From Massilia sp. HP4 (lineage in GTDB: Bacteria; Pseudomonadota; Gammaproteobacteria; Burkholderiales; Burkholderiaceae_D): a stretch of 64,000 bases of DNA. The notes below the pieces were generated by a model. That model saw only the letters and a program-made list of their open reading frames with translations. It made no database searches and was not told the DNA's origin. Below, one piece after another: positions 51,900 to 61,585 of this stretch (position 1 is the stretch's first letter; each line of letters begins with the position of its first letter). Made by a program: the position numbers and the translations under genes. The DNA lies in the NCBI RefSeq assembly GCF_005222695.1, contig NZ_STGG01000041.1, positions 186,001 to 250,000 on the forward strand. Reading direction: 5' to 3'.

Positions 51900-52874
51900 A
51901 TGACTTTCAATACCCCAGCACTTCTCAAACGTGTCGCCGCCATTGTCCTTCTGGCCGCACCCACTCTTGCGCTTGCGGAGGCCTATCCAAGCAAGGCAGT
52001 CAAGGTCATCATCCCGTTTCCTCCTGGTGGCCCGACGGACGTCCTTGGCCGTATCGTCGTCCAGCGGCTGTCCGAGAGGTTGGGCCAACCGTTCGTGGTG
52101 GAGAACAAGCCAGGCGCCAGCGGCATGATCGGCGCCACCCAGGTGGCGAAGGCTCCCGCCGATGGCTATACGATCCTGATCAACGCATCGCTTCATGTGA
52201 TCAACCCGAGCCTGTACCCCAGGATGCAGCACGACCCGATCAAGGATTTCGTGCCTGTGTCGCAGATCGCCGATGTGCCGATGGTCCTGGTGGTCAACAT
52301 GACGAATCCTGCCAAGGGTCTCAAGGATCTGATTGCGCGGGCACAGAAAACACCGGGCATGGCATTCGCGTCCTCGGGTAACGGCACCGCGCCACATCTC
52401 GCCGGCGAGGCATTCAACGTGGCGACCGGCTTGAAGCTGATGCATGTGCCTTACAAGGGCAGCGCCCCTGCCTTGACCGATATCGTAGGCGGGCACGTGG
52501 CGATGATGTTCGATCCTGTGGCGTCGAGCACGCCGTTCATACAGAGCGGCCGGCTGCGTCCGATCGCCGTGACGACGGCCAAGCGCGTCCCTACGATGCC
52601 TGACGTGCCGACAATGGCGGAAGCAGGGCTGCCAGGCTACGAGATCAGCACGTGGTATGGCGTATGGGCGCCGGCCAATACGCCCAAGGATATCGTCGAG
52701 CAGCTGTCCGGCGAAATCGCCAAGCTGGTCAAGGAACCGGAGATCAGCAAGCGCATCATGCAGCTCGGCTCGCTGCCGGTCGGCAGCACGCCTGCACAGT
52801 TCGCGGCATACAACCGCTCGGAGCAGGTCAAGTTCGACAAGATTGTCAAGCAATCCGGCGCGAAGATCGATTGA
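51900..52874 (+). CDS. Bug-family tripartite tricarboxylate transporter substrate-binding protein
   Basis: A 324-residue periplasmic receptor. It has a signal peptide to about 26, then YPSKAVKVIIPFPPGGPTDVLGRI, the Bug-family hallmark, and later PYKGSAPALTDIVGGHV and YGVWAPANTPKDIV. ATG 51900 follows AAGGAG. Bug receptors of Burkholderiales bind organic acids or related compounds, and this one is followed by CoA-ester genes, suggesting an organic-acid substrate. The TctA/TctB membrane subunits are not in the window. Confidence 0.93.
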   Translation: MTFNTPALLKRVAAIVLLAAPTLALAEAYPSKAVKVIIPFPPGGPTDVLGRIVVQRLSERLGQPFVVENKPGASGMIGATQVAKAPADGYTILINASLHVINPSLYPRMQHDPIKDFVPVSQIADVPMVLVVNMTNPAKGLKDLIARAQKTPGMAFASSGNGTAPHLAGEAFNVATGLKLMHVPYKGSAPALTDIVGGHVAMMFDPVASSTPFIQSGRLRPIAVTTAKRVPTMPDVPTMAEAGLPGYEISTWYGVWAPANTPKDIVEQLSGEIAKLVKEPEISKRIMQLGSLPVGSTPAQFAAYNRSEQVKFDKIVKQSGAKID

Positions 52875-52912
52875 TTCCATGCCGCGCCGGCAGGTACGTT
52901 CAGGAGCGACTG

Positions 52913-53743
52913 ATGTTCGAACAGTGCAAGAGTGAAAGCATCACCCGTGTGGAGCCATGCAGCCTGGCGTCAGTGCGGCGCGTGGCTGCGATGCTCGACC
53001 TCGATCCCGAGGCGCTAGCCGAGGGCGATCCTCTGCCGCGAGGATGGCAGTTCATCCTGCTGGGGGCAGATACGCGAAGATCGGATCTGCGCGGCGACGG
53101 TTTTCCTGGCCTGGGAGTGCCCATCCCGGACCTGGGACTGCCACGCCTGCTGCTTGGCGGAAGGACGGTCGAGTACCGCCATGACATCCCGATCGGCAGC
53201 ATGGTAAGGCGCGTGAGCTGGATGAAAAGCCTGACCCGCAAGGCGTCCGCCCGCGGGGACATGGCGGTCGTGGCGCTCGCGCATGAATTACATGTTCCCA
53301 CCAGTTCCACGGCCGCCATCGTCGAGACCCAGACCTACCTGCTGATGTCCGGGAGGAACACGGTGGCCGAAGGCGACGCCGAACCCCGTACGGTATCGGC
53401 CGCAAGGTCAGGGATCGTCACGCCCGACGAAACGCTGCTGTTCCAGTACTCCGCCCTTGGCTTCAACTCTCACAAGATCCACATCGACAAGGCCTACGCC
53501 CGCGAGGTGGAAGGGTTTCCCGACCTGGTCGTCAACGGGGGCTTGGTGACGCTGCTGATGACCGAGTTCATGCGTACCGATCTCGACCTGGTCCCGGCGA
53601 GCTTCAGGACGAAGCACCTCGCCCCCCTGTTTTGCGGCCGCCCGATCACGCTGACTGCGGATCACAACGGACATGCATGGCACCTGCGCGCTCATGACGA
53701 GCTTGGGAAGGTTGCCGCTGAAATGGAGGTAGACGCAAAATGA
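52913..53743 (+). CDS. FAS1-like / mesaconyl-C4-CoA hydratase-type protein
   Basis: A 276-residue double-hotdog protein (MaoC/HTD2 type) with LPRGWQFILLGADTRRSDLRGDGFPG, EYRHDIPIGSMVRRVSW and HIDKAYAREVEGFPDLVVNGGLV, which holds the hydratase His/Asp region. Relatives hydrate mesaconyl-C4-CoA or related thioesters. ATG 52913 has AGGAG 7 bp upstream. It overlaps the CoA-transferase gene by ATGA; together they suggest activation and hydration of an unsaturated dicarboxylate. Confidence 0.82.
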   Translation: MFEQCKSESITRVEPCSLASVRRVAAMLDLDPEALAEGDPLPRGWQFILLGADTRRSDLRGDGFPGLGVPIPDLGLPRLLLGGRTVEYRHDIPIGSMVRRVSWMKSLTRKASARGDMAVVALAHELHVPTSSTAAIVETQTYLLMSGRNTVAEGDAEPRTVSAARSGIVTPDETLLFQYSALGFNSHKIHIDKAYAREVEGFPDLVVNGGLVTLLMTEFMRTDLDLVPASFRTKHLAPLFCGRPITLTADHNGHAWHLRAHDELGKVAAEMEVDAK

Positions 53744-54960
53744 GCTTTGAACCCTTGAAGGGAGTACGCATCCTGGACCTGACCAGCGTCGTGGTCGGGC
53801 CGGTCTGCACCTGGCGCCTGGGACAATACGGCGCCGAGATCATCAAGCTGGAAAGCCCGGAGGGCGACCTGATGCGTGGACTTGGCGGCCTGTCGCCAAG
53901 CGGTCAACACTCGGGTACCTACCTGCACTTCAACCGGGGCAAGCGCAACATCTGTATGGACTTGAAAAGGCCACGGGCCAAGGCCCTCATCGACAAGCTC
54001 GTCGCTTCTGCCGACGTCATCGTGGCCAATATGCGTCCGAGAGCCCTGGCGCGCCTAGGGCTGGATGCCGCCACGATCCGCGCGAAGCATCCGGACAAGA
54101 TCTACTGCCTGATTACCGGCTTCGGCACCGACGGACCTTACGCGGGCGATCCGACCTACGACAGCGTCGTGCAGGGGGCGACCGGAATGGCGGGACTGAC
54201 GCTGGCGCGTGATGGCGTGCCCACGTACGTTCCGATGCTCATTTGCGACCACGTCGTCGGCGAGATCGCGGCCGGTGCGATCATGGCGGCCATCATCCAG
54301 GCAAGGGCAAGCGGCGCGGGATGCAGCATCGAAGTGCCGATGTTCGAGACCATGGCAGCCTTTGTACTGCAGGAGCACCTGGCCCAACAGAGCTTCGATC
54401 CGCCAGTCGGCCTCCATGGCGATCAGCGCCTGCTCAGCCCTCACAACCGGCCGGTACGAACGGCGGATGGCTGGATGTCATTCACCATCAACACCGACGG
54501 CCAGGTCCGGGCTTTCCTGAAGGCGACCGGGCGCCATGACTTGCTGGACGACCCGCGCTTCGCGACGGTCGCATCCAGGGCCAGACATGTCGCCGAATGG
54601 TTCGAGGTCCGGGGAGCGCCGCTTACAGGCAAGAGCACGAAGGAGTGGCTGGACATACTGCGCGAGGCCGACATCGCTGCCAAGCCTTGCCATACACTGG
54701 AGTCGTTGCAACGGGATCCCCACCTCCAAGCGGTCGACCTGGTCCGGTTCGAGGAACATCCGACCGAGGGCAAGACCGCAGCGATCCGCTCGACGATCCG
54801 TTTTGACGACAACTATCCACCGCTGCGCTCTCCCTCCCAGCCGAAGGGATGGGAGACACGTGAAGTACTGGACGATCTCGGCTGTTCAGCTGCCGAGATC
54901 GAAGAGCTCCTGGCCGATGGCGCGGCCCAGCAAGCCACAGCGCCGCGAGGCGGCGGCTGA
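53740..54960 (+). CDS. CaiB/BaiF family (class III) CoA-transferase
   Basis: A 406-residue enzyme. N-terminal GVRILDLTSVVVGPVCTWRLGQYGAEIIKLE, then the catalytic Asp region in DPTYDSVVQGATGM, and EVPMFETMAAF. These enzymes move CoA between carboxylic acids. It is coupled to the hydratase-type gene by ATGA overlap. Confidence 0.93.
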   Translation: MSFEPLKGVRILDLTSVVVGPVCTWRLGQYGAEIIKLESPEGDLMRGLGGLSPSGQHSGTYLHFNRGKRNICMDLKRPRAKALIDKLVASADVIVANMRPRALARLGLDAATIRAKHPDKIYCLITGFGTDGPYAGDPTYDSVVQGATGMAGLTLARDGVPTYVPMLICDHVVGEIAAGAIMAAIIQARASGAGCSIEVPMFETMAAFVLQEHLAQQSFDPPVGLHGDQRLLSPHNRPVRTADGWMSFTINTDGQVRAFLKATGRHDLLDDPRFATVASRARHVAEWFEVRGAPLTGKSTKEWLDILREADIAAKPCHTLESLQRDPHLQAVDLVRFEEHPTEGKTAAIRSTIRFDDNYPPLRSPSQPKGWETREVLDDLGCSAAEIEELLADGAAQQATAPRGGG

Positions 54961-55080
54961 AACCCGACCGCTTCCGCGCGGCCCTGTGCTGGCGACAGGC
55001 GTCCGAAGTGCCATGGACGGCCCTCGGATGCACATTATCCATCGTGCGACCGGCACGACTACCCATGAAGGGCCCCCAAC

Positions 55081-56046
55081 ATGTCATTGTCCATACTTAA
55101 AGAGAACCTCAAGCTCCCGGTCGTGTGCGCGCCGATGTTCATTGTCTCGAGCCTGGAGCTGGTCCTTGCGCAGTGCAAGGCCGGGGTCATTGGCTCCTTC
55201 CCAGCGCTCAACGCCCGTCCGGCCGAAGTGCTGGACGCATGGCTTTCCCGGCTCAAGGAAGAACTGGCCGTGCATGACAAGGAGCACCCGGGGCAGCCAG
55301 CCGCGCCGTTCGCCGTCAACCTGATCGTGCATCGGTCGAATGTGCGCCTGGAACAGGATCTCGCACTTTGCGTGAAGCATGAAGTGCCGATCGTGATCAC
55401 CTCGCTCGGTGCGCGCGAAGACGTGAATGAAGCCATTCACGCATACGGCGGCATCGTCCTGCATGATGTCATCAATAACACATTCGCCAGAAAGGCGATT
55501 GCAAAGGGTGCGGATGGACTCATTGCCGTCGCTGCAGGCGCCGGAGGGCATACCGGCGCGCAGTCGCCATTCGTGTTGCTCCAGGAAATTCGCGAGTGGT
55601 TTGACGGGCCGCTCTTGTTGTCAGGTGCAATCTCGACCGGCAGTGCGATACTGGCGGCGCAGGCTGCAGGGGCAGATCTGGCCTACATCGGAAGTGCATT
55701 CATCGCTACGGAAGAAGCCCATGCGCAGCCGGAGTACAAACGGATGGTGGTAGAGGGCGATGCGTCGCACATCGTGCTTACCAATTATATTACGGGTGTA
55801 CATGGAAACTATTTGCGCGCTAGCCTGGTCACTGGCGGCCTGGACCCCGACAATCTCCCGACCGCAACCCCGTCTAAAATGGACTTCAGTGCCGGAAGCT
55901 CGAGACCGAAGGCGTGGAAAGAAATCTGGGGCGCGGGACAAGGCATAGGCGCCGTCAAGGCAGTGAGCCCGGCAGCCGAAGTCGTAGCCCGGCTGGCAAG
56001 CGAATACCAAGCCGCGCGAGTGCGCCTTGGCTGCAAGTCCTCATGA
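55081..56046 (+). CDS. nitronate monooxygenase family protein
   Basis: A 321-residue FMN TIM-barrel. Landmarks: LPVVCAPMFIVSSLELVLAQCKAGVIGSFP, GAGGHTGAQSPF with the catalytic His, LSGAISTGSAILAAQAAGADLAYIGSAF (FMN phosphate site). It oxidises alkyl nitronates or acts as a related flavin enzyme. ATG 55081 has AAGGG upstream. It is 120 bp after the CoA-transferase on the same strand and convergent with the IclR gene. Confidence 0.92.
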   Translation: MSLSILKENLKLPVVCAPMFIVSSLELVLAQCKAGVIGSFPALNARPAEVLDAWLSRLKEELAVHDKEHPGQPAAPFAVNLIVHRSNVRLEQDLALCVKHEVPIVITSLGAREDVNEAIHAYGGIVLHDVINNTFARKAIAKGADGLIAVAAGAGGHTGAQSPFVLLQEIREWFDGPLLLSGAISTGSAILAAQAAGADLAYIGSAFIATEEAHAQPEYKRMVVEGDASHIVLTNYITGVHGNYLRASLVTGGLDPDNLPTATPSKMDFSAGSSRPKAWKEIWGAGQGIGAVKAVSPAAEVVARLASEYQAARVRLGCKSS

Positions 56047-56107
56047 TACCGTGCGTCCCGATTACCGGGCTCTCCGCCACGCGAGGCCGTGGCGGACTTC
56101 CATGCTC

Positions 56108-56908
56108 TTATTTCGGACAAGCTGCCGAGGCCAGCTGCTCCTCGATGAGGCCGGCTTCGCGTTTCAGCGCTGCCGCCAGCTCTTTCTCCCTGGATGTGAT
56201 GCGCTCGCTTAATGCGGTGACGGACAGCGCGGCGACCGGCCGGCCCTGATCCCTGATCACGACCGCCGCGCCTCCGATATTCGGTACAACGGCATCAATC
56301 AACAGCGCGTAGCCGTCTCTTTGCGCGGCGTCGATGCGTTCATCGAGAGCCTGCGCATTGAGTAACGGGAAATGGGCCAGCCGTGGACGAACTTGCGACA
56401 GTGCGGTTACACGTTCTGTATCGCTCATCGCGCCAAGCAATGCCACCCCGCCGGCCCCCACCCCAAGTGTTCGCCGACTTCCGCGCTGCTGATAATTGGC
56501 CTGGAGCGGGTGCCGGCCCAACTGCATGTCGACGCAAACAGTCTCGATACCGCTCATTACGGAGAGAAGTGCGGTGTCCTCGAATTTATCCGCGAGGCGG
56601 ACCAGGCTTTCGCGCGCGAGGGCCGACCAATTGAACCGCTCCTGTGCCCAGGACCCTATGCGCGCCATCTCCGGGCCCAGGACATAGCGTTTGCTGACGG
56701 GATCGCGACGGACCATGTCTTCGCGTATGAGTGCATCCAGAACGCGCATGACGGTGGATTTCTCCATTCCGCAATAACTGGCAATGTCGGTCAAACGGGA
56801 ATGACGCGGATCGGTCATGGCTTTCAAGATACGGCAGGCCTTCTCGATCGAACCCAGTGACCCATTCGCGTTCCGCTCCGCCAGCCTATCGTTATCCTTG
56901 TTTCCCAT
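56108..56908 (-). CDS. IclR-family transcriptional regulator
   Basis: A 266-residue regulator with an N-terminal winged helix (RLTDIASYCGMEKSTVMRVLDAL) and the C-terminal IclR effector domain (GGVALLGAMSD, GGAAVVIRDQGRPVAALSV). ATG 56908 is used; a TTG at 56920 is possible. IclR proteins often control aromatic or organic-acid genes; targets could be the cluster to its left or the genes to its right. Confidence 0.92.
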   Translation of the reverse strand: MGNKDNDRLAERNANGSLGSIEKACRILKAMTDPRHSRLTDIASYCGMEKSTVMRVLDALIREDMVRRDPVSKRYVLGPEMARIGSWAQERFNWSALARESLVRLADKFEDTALLSVMSGIETVCVDMQLGRHPLQANYQQRGSRRTLGVGAGGVALLGAMSDTERVTALSQVRPRLAHFPLLNAQALDERIDAAQRDGYALLIDAVVPNIGGAAVVIRDQGRPVAALSVTALSERITSREKELAAALKREAGLIEEQLASAACPK

Positions 56909-57121
56909 TTCTGTCTTCAATACCGCCTATTCATGCCATCCAGGGACGAATCCGGCGCCAGACCGCGCCGCCTGCCATGGATTGTACCGAAATACTCGCC
57001 GGGCATCCCGGGAATCATCCATGTTCAGGCCGGATGGCGCATGACAGGCAGCAGGCGCGATGGCATCGGCCACGTAAATGGCCATCCGTACCGCGGATGG
57101 CCTGCCTGGCGCAGCAAGACG

Positions 57122-58036
57122 TCAGAACGGGACGATGGTCTTGACCCAAAACGCCGCGCCATCAGAGCGATTACGCACGTCGTACTGGCGTTCGTATTTC
57201 GCCGTGATGAACCATCCGTCCTTGCTCTGGTACTTCACCGACGGTCCGATGGCAAACGCACGCCCCCTGTTGCCTGAAATGGTACGTCCGCCCTGCTTGT
57301 CATCCGTCACCTGGCGGTAGACATAGCCGCCGGCGCCGACCACCCAGCCGTTGCCGAGCCCCCATCCGATGGCGTAGTCTGCATGGAGCTCCTGGCCCGA
57401 CTTGTAGTCGGTGTCGGTATTGCGGAAGTTGTAGTCATACATCAGCTTGAGGTCGACGTTCAGGCCGGTAGGCTGCGTGTAGGTGATGGCGATCAACGGC
57501 TCGACGTTCCAATGGTTGCGGCCGATATTGGCCAAGTCCCCGCGCTCGTACTTCCCGGTCGGCGCATTGACCTCGAAGGCCAGCACGTAGTGCAGCTTTT
57601 CCGACGGATGGTAACCGAGGGCTGCCGCCAGGTTGATGTCGCCGATCCCAGTCTTCTGCTGCTGGTCGGGGCCGATCCTCAGGTCGACGTTCAGCACCGG
57701 CACGATGGCGTGGAAGGCCAACTGCCCGCCCATGACCTGCCTGTCGGTCACCCAGATAAAGCGCGGAACCACGCCGATCACCTCGGCCCGGAAGCCCCCG
57801 ATCGCGGCCGCGATGTCGTTGCCCTCATTGTCGCGCAGCGACGTGGCGCGGTACCGGGTGCCGTAAACCACGGGATAGAAGCCCGGTGGCGGCATGGCCC
57901 CGGACAGGAAGTTCTCGACGCCGTTGGCATAAATGCTGCCTCCGCCCTCGGTTGCGCCGGCAGGGCCGATCAGGGCTGCCGCGACTGCCGCAGCAGGCAG
58001 CGCCTTGCGCACCGCCGCTTTCATTTGGAAATTCAA
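57122..58036 (-). CDS. SphA/MetA-pathway-type outer membrane protein
   Basis: A 304-residue beta-barrel with a signal peptide (about 1-28) and the style of the phenol-degradation MetA/SphA outer-membrane family: GGSIYANGVENFLSGAMPPPGFY near the start, repeated strand pairs such as YALAFEVNAPTGKYERGDLANIGRNHW (in sequence) and a C-terminal aromatic end (TIVPF). TTG 58036 is chosen since GGAGACAAG lies before it, the same leader used by the aldehyde dehydrogenase and LivK-type genes. Likely an uptake channel for aromatic compounds. Confidence 0.85.
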   Translation of the reverse strand: MNFQMKAAVRKALPAAAVAAALIGPAGATEGGGSIYANGVENFLSGAMPPPGFYPVVYGTRYRATSLRDNEGNDIAAAIGGFRAEVIGVVPRFIWVTDRQVMGGQLAFHAIVPVLNVDLRIGPDQQQKTGIGDINLAAALGYHPSEKLHYVLAFEVNAPTGKYERGDLANIGRNHWNVEPLIAITYTQPTGLNVDLKLMYDYNFRNTDTDYKSGQELHADYAIGWGLGNGWVVGAGGYVYRQVTDDKQGGRTISGNRGRAFAIGPSVKYQSKDGWFITAKYERQYDVRNRSDGAAFWVKTIVPF

Positions 58037-58102
58037 TCTTGTCTCCTTGTTGTTATGACCGGCGCGCGGCGCGCGCCGGGATGCCGTCCCGTCGAACTGG
58101 AT

Positions 58103-59554
58103 TCAGAACGGGTATTGCTGGCTCTCGGGCTCGATCGTGATCCACTTCAGTTCGGTGAACTCGTCGATCACGGCGCGGCCGTCGAACCGTCCGTAGCCGC
58201 TGTTCTTGGTGCCGCCATACGGGGCCTGGGCCTCGTTCTGCACCGTGGCGCCGTTCACGTGCACGCAGCCCGCGTCGATCTGCAGGGCCACCTGCAGAGC
58301 GCGATGCGCATCGCGTCCGAACACGGCTGCCGACAGGCCGTATTCGGTATCGTTGGCGACCCGCACCGCTTCTTCCGTGCCGCGCACGCGCACCACGGTC
58401 GTCACCGGACCGAACGTTTCCTCGTCGTAGATGCGCATCGCCGGCGTGACCCCGTCCATGATGGTTGCCGGCATGACGGCGCCGTTCGCCTGGCCGCCGC
58501 AGACCACGCGCGCGCCCTTGGCGACGGCGTCCTCGATCAGGGCGTTCAGGCGCGCGCCGTTTTCCGGGTGCGCCATCGGGCCTATCACGCAGCCGGGCCC
58601 CGCAGCCGGGTCGCCCATCTTCAAGTCGCGGGCACGCGCCGCGAACTTCTCGACGAATTCATCGGCCACAGTCTCATCGACCACCATGCGCTCGGTCGAC
58701 ATGCAGATCTGGCCCTGGTACAGGAAGGAGCCGAAGGCCGCGGCCTTGACCGCTTCGTCGATGTTGGCGTCGTCCAGCACCACCAGCGGCGCCTTGCCGC
58801 CGAGTTCGAGCAGGCAGCGCTTGAGCTGGGTGGCCGCCTTCTGCGCGATGATGCGGCCGACACGGGTCGAACCGGTGAAGTTGATGCGGCGCACCGCCGG
58901 GTGGGCGATCAGGGCGTCGATGACTTCCGGCGCATCCTCGGGTGCGTTGGTCAGCACGTTCAGGGCGCCCGGCGGCAGGCCTGCTTCCATCAGGGCTTCC
59001 GCCACCAGTACATGGGTGCGCGGGCTGGTTTCCGAGGCCCGGAACACGACGGTGTTGCCACACACCAGCGGGTAGGCGATGGCGCGCGCAGCCAGCACCA
59101 CCGGGCCGTTCCAGGGCACGATGCTGAGCACCACCCCGGCCGGCTGGCGCACGGTCATGGAGATCGCGCCCGGCTTGTCGGTCGGGATGGTCTCGCCCTG
59201 GATCTGGGTCGCCAGCGAGGCCGCTTCCCGCAGCAGGTTCGCCGCCAGCATCACGTTGAAGCCTGCCCACAGCTCCGAGGCGCCGACTTCGGCCGCCATC
59301 ACCCGGATGAACTCCGGCGTCTTCGCTTCCAGGGCGTCTGCCGCCTTGAGCAGGATTCGGCGCTTGTCGATCGGGCTGGTCTTCGACCAGGTCTTGAAGG
59401 CGGCGGCGGCCGATTCGGCGGCCCTGGCGGCGTCCTCCAGCTTGCCGGCGGCGGCCGTCGTGACCACCTGGCCCGAGACCGGGTGAAGGCGCTCGTACGT
59501 GGCGCCGCCGCGGGCGGCCACCTGTTGGTTGTCGATGATGAGTTGGGTTTTCAT
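58103..59554 (-). CDS. aldehyde dehydrogenase, vanillin/salicylaldehyde-type
   Basis: A 483-residue NAD(P)-dependent enzyme. SIVPWNGPVVLAARAIAYPL near 150, catalytic Glu in ELGGKAPLVVLDD and Cys in QGQICMSTERM, the latter typical of aromatic-aldehyde dehydrogenases such as Vdh and NahF. ATG 59554 follows GGAGACAAGC; an upstream frame to 59623 is rejected. Upstream of the SphA-like gene on the same strand, 66 bp apart. Confidence 0.93.
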   Translation of the reverse strand: MKTQLIIDNQQVAARGGATYERLHPVSGQVVTTAAAGKLEDAARAAESAAAAFKTWSKTSPIDKRRILLKAADALEAKTPEFIRVMAAEVGASELWAGFNVMLAANLLREAASLATQIQGETIPTDKPGAISMTVRQPAGVVLSIVPWNGPVVLAARAIAYPLVCGNTVVFRASETSPRTHVLVAEALMEAGLPPGALNVLTNAPEDAPEVIDALIAHPAVRRINFTGSTRVGRIIAQKAATQLKRCLLELGGKAPLVVLDDANIDEAVKAAAFGSFLYQGQICMSTERMVVDETVADEFVEKFAARARDLKMGDPAAGPGCVIGPMAHPENGARLNALIEDAVAKGARVVCGGQANGAVMPATIMDGVTPAMRIYDEETFGPVTTVVRVRGTEEAVRVANDTEYGLSAAVFGRDAHRALQVALQIDAGCVHVNGATVQNEAQAPYGGTKNSGYGRFDGRAVIDEFTELKWITIEPESQQYPF

Positions 59555-59637
59555 GCTTGTCTCCGTTGGTTTCCGTTGTGACAGATGAGGGGCGGCCGCT
59601 CCACCCATGGCGGAAGGAACCACCCCGAGAAAATTAC

Positions 59638-61359
59638 TCAGGCCTCGGTCTTGAGGATCTCGGCCATGCGCTCGCCGATCAGGGCGCAGGTCGCCATGGT
59701 GGCTACCGATACGATGCGCGGCATGATCGAACTGTCCGCGATGCGCAGCTTGCGCATCCCGTTCACGCGCAGCCGGGAGTCCACGACCGCCCGTGCATCG
59801 TTGCCCATGCGGCAGGTGCCGCTTTCGTGGAAGTAGGTCGTCGCGCCGTTGCGGATGAAATCGGTCATCTCCTTGCCTGCCAGCTTCTTCGCCGGCGCCA
59901 CTTCGCGTTTCGACAACTGGCGCAGCGGACCGGCATTGCCGATGTCACGCGCCATCTCGATGCCTACCGCGAGCGCCTTGACGTCGTCGGGGTGGCTGAG
60001 GAAATTGGCATGCACGACGGGACGGTCGCTGGCCTTGGCGGAGCGCAGGGCGATGTGGCCGCGGCTCTTCGGACCGACCAGGCCGGCGCACAGCGCCCAG
60101 CTGGTGGCCGGCGGACTGTAGGCCTTTGCCACCACTTCACTGGCGTAGGGCAATTCGATCTGCACCAGGTTGATGTCCGGCGGACCCGCCCTGCCCTTGG
60201 CGCTCTGCATGAAGCCGGACGCGGAGGCGCCGCTATTGCGCAGTTCGAACTTGCTTGACGCCTCCCACAGGCAGGCACCGTGCAGGATATGGTCCTGGAA
60301 GTTCTTGCCGACCTCGGGCGAGTGCACGATGGTCTTGATGCCGTGCTTCTTGAGTTCCTGTTGGTCGCCGATGCCGCTCAGCATGAGCAGCTTGGGCGTA
60401 TTGATCGCGCCGGTCGCCAGGATGACTTCGCGGGCAGCCCTGATGCGCACCGGCTTGCCGTCCTGGACGAATTCGATGCCTTCCACGGTGTTGCCTACGA
60501 TGCTAAGGCGGTCGACGTGGGTATTGACCAGCAAGGTGACGTTCGGCTGGCCGAGCACCGGATAAAGATAGGCCTTTGCCAGGCTATGGCGCTGCCCGTC
60601 GCGGATGATCTGGTTCATCAGTGCGAAACCGGATTCACGCTCCTCGCGCGCACCGTTCAGGTCATCCAGCACCGGCAAGCCGAGGCTGGAACAGGCTGCG
60701 AGCATGGCCGGCGCCAGCGGCGAAGGATCGTGCGCCGGCTGGCACCACACCGGTCCGCCCTGCCCGCGGTAGCGCGCATCGGGCTTGCCCTGCCAGTTCT
60801 CGATGCGGCGGTAGATCGACAGCGCATTCTCGTAGCCCCAGGCCTGGTCGCCCGTGACATCGACCCAGTAGTCGAGGTCCTTCCTGAACGGCCGCGCCCA
60901 GATAGTGGCGTTGATGCTGCTGCCGCCACCGACCACGCGGCCCATGTGTTCGGGAATGGCACGGTTGTTGACGTGCGGTGAACGTACCGCCACATCGCCC
61001 CAGTCACGCTCGGTGCCCAGGTTGGTGAACCAGACGCGCGGGTCGGCGACGGCCGGCGCGGTATCCCAGCCGCCGGCCTCGACGACCAGGATCTTCGCAT
61101 CCGGATCCGCCGCGAGGCGGTGCACCAGCGCGCAGCCGGCGCTGCCGGTGCCGCACACGATGTAGTCGTATGCGTCGAGCAGGTTCTTGCCGCGTGCCTC
61201 CTGGTTGCTGCGGATGGCGTCCAGGCTGTCGGCAAGCGCTGTCACGCCGGTACCGAACAGGCCGGCGGCGCCCATGAAACGGATGAAGCTGCGCCGGTCG
61301 ATGCGCCCAGTGATCAGGGATGCTTCCAGCGAAGCGAGTAATTGGTTCTTCAAAGGCAT
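59638..61359 (-). CDS. GMC-family FAD oxidoreductase with Tat signal
   Basis: A 573-residue flavoprotein. A twin-arginine motif DRRSFIRFMGAAG is at about 21-33. The FAD site is GTGSAGCALVHRL then ILVVEAG, GMC signature 1 includes GRVVGGGSSINATIW, signature 2 ATGAINTPKLLMLSGIG, and active-site His TYFHESGTCRMG. These oxidise alcohols to aldehydes. ATG 61359 has AGGAGGAGAC before it. It lies 83 bp upstream of the aldehyde dehydrogenase gene: alcohol, aldehyde and acid steps in one operon. Confidence 0.92.
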   Translation of the reverse strand: MPLKNQLLASLEASLITGRIDRRSFIRFMGAAGLFGTGVTALADSLDAIRSNQEARGKNLLDAYDYIVCGTGSAGCALVHRLAADPDAKILVVEAGGWDTAPAVADPRVWFTNLGTERDWGDVAVRSPHVNNRAIPEHMGRVVGGGSSINATIWARPFRKDLDYWVDVTGDQAWGYENALSIYRRIENWQGKPDARYRGQGGPVWCQPAHDPSPLAPAMLAACSSLGLPVLDDLNGAREERESGFALMNQIIRDGQRHSLAKAYLYPVLGQPNVTLLVNTHVDRLSIVGNTVEGIEFVQDGKPVRIRAAREVILATGAINTPKLLMLSGIGDQQELKKHGIKTIVHSPEVGKNFQDHILHGACLWEASSKFELRNSGASASGFMQSAKGRAGPPDINLVQIELPYASEVVAKAYSPPATSWALCAGLVGPKSRGHIALRSAKASDRPVVHANFLSHPDDVKALAVGIEMARDIGNAGPLRQLSKREVAPAKKLAGKEMTDFIRNGATTYFHESGTCRMGNDARAVVDSRLRVNGMRKLRIADSSIMPRIVSVATMATCALIGERMAEILKTEA

Positions 61360-61585
61360 GTCTCCTCCTGTTATCGTGTGCTGCCTTCGCGCGACGATGG
61401 TCGTGCAACGCATCGGATACGGATGTCGCAGCCCTCTTCGGGACATTCATGCCCGTCCAGGGCATCCGTTCCAGTACACAGCTTAGGAAGAACCGCTCGG
61501 GACGTCTCGCGGAAACTGGCCATGCATGACGGAAAATTGCCAGAATCGCCGTGCGGCGCCCGGGTTCAGACCAGCAGGCAGGCGC

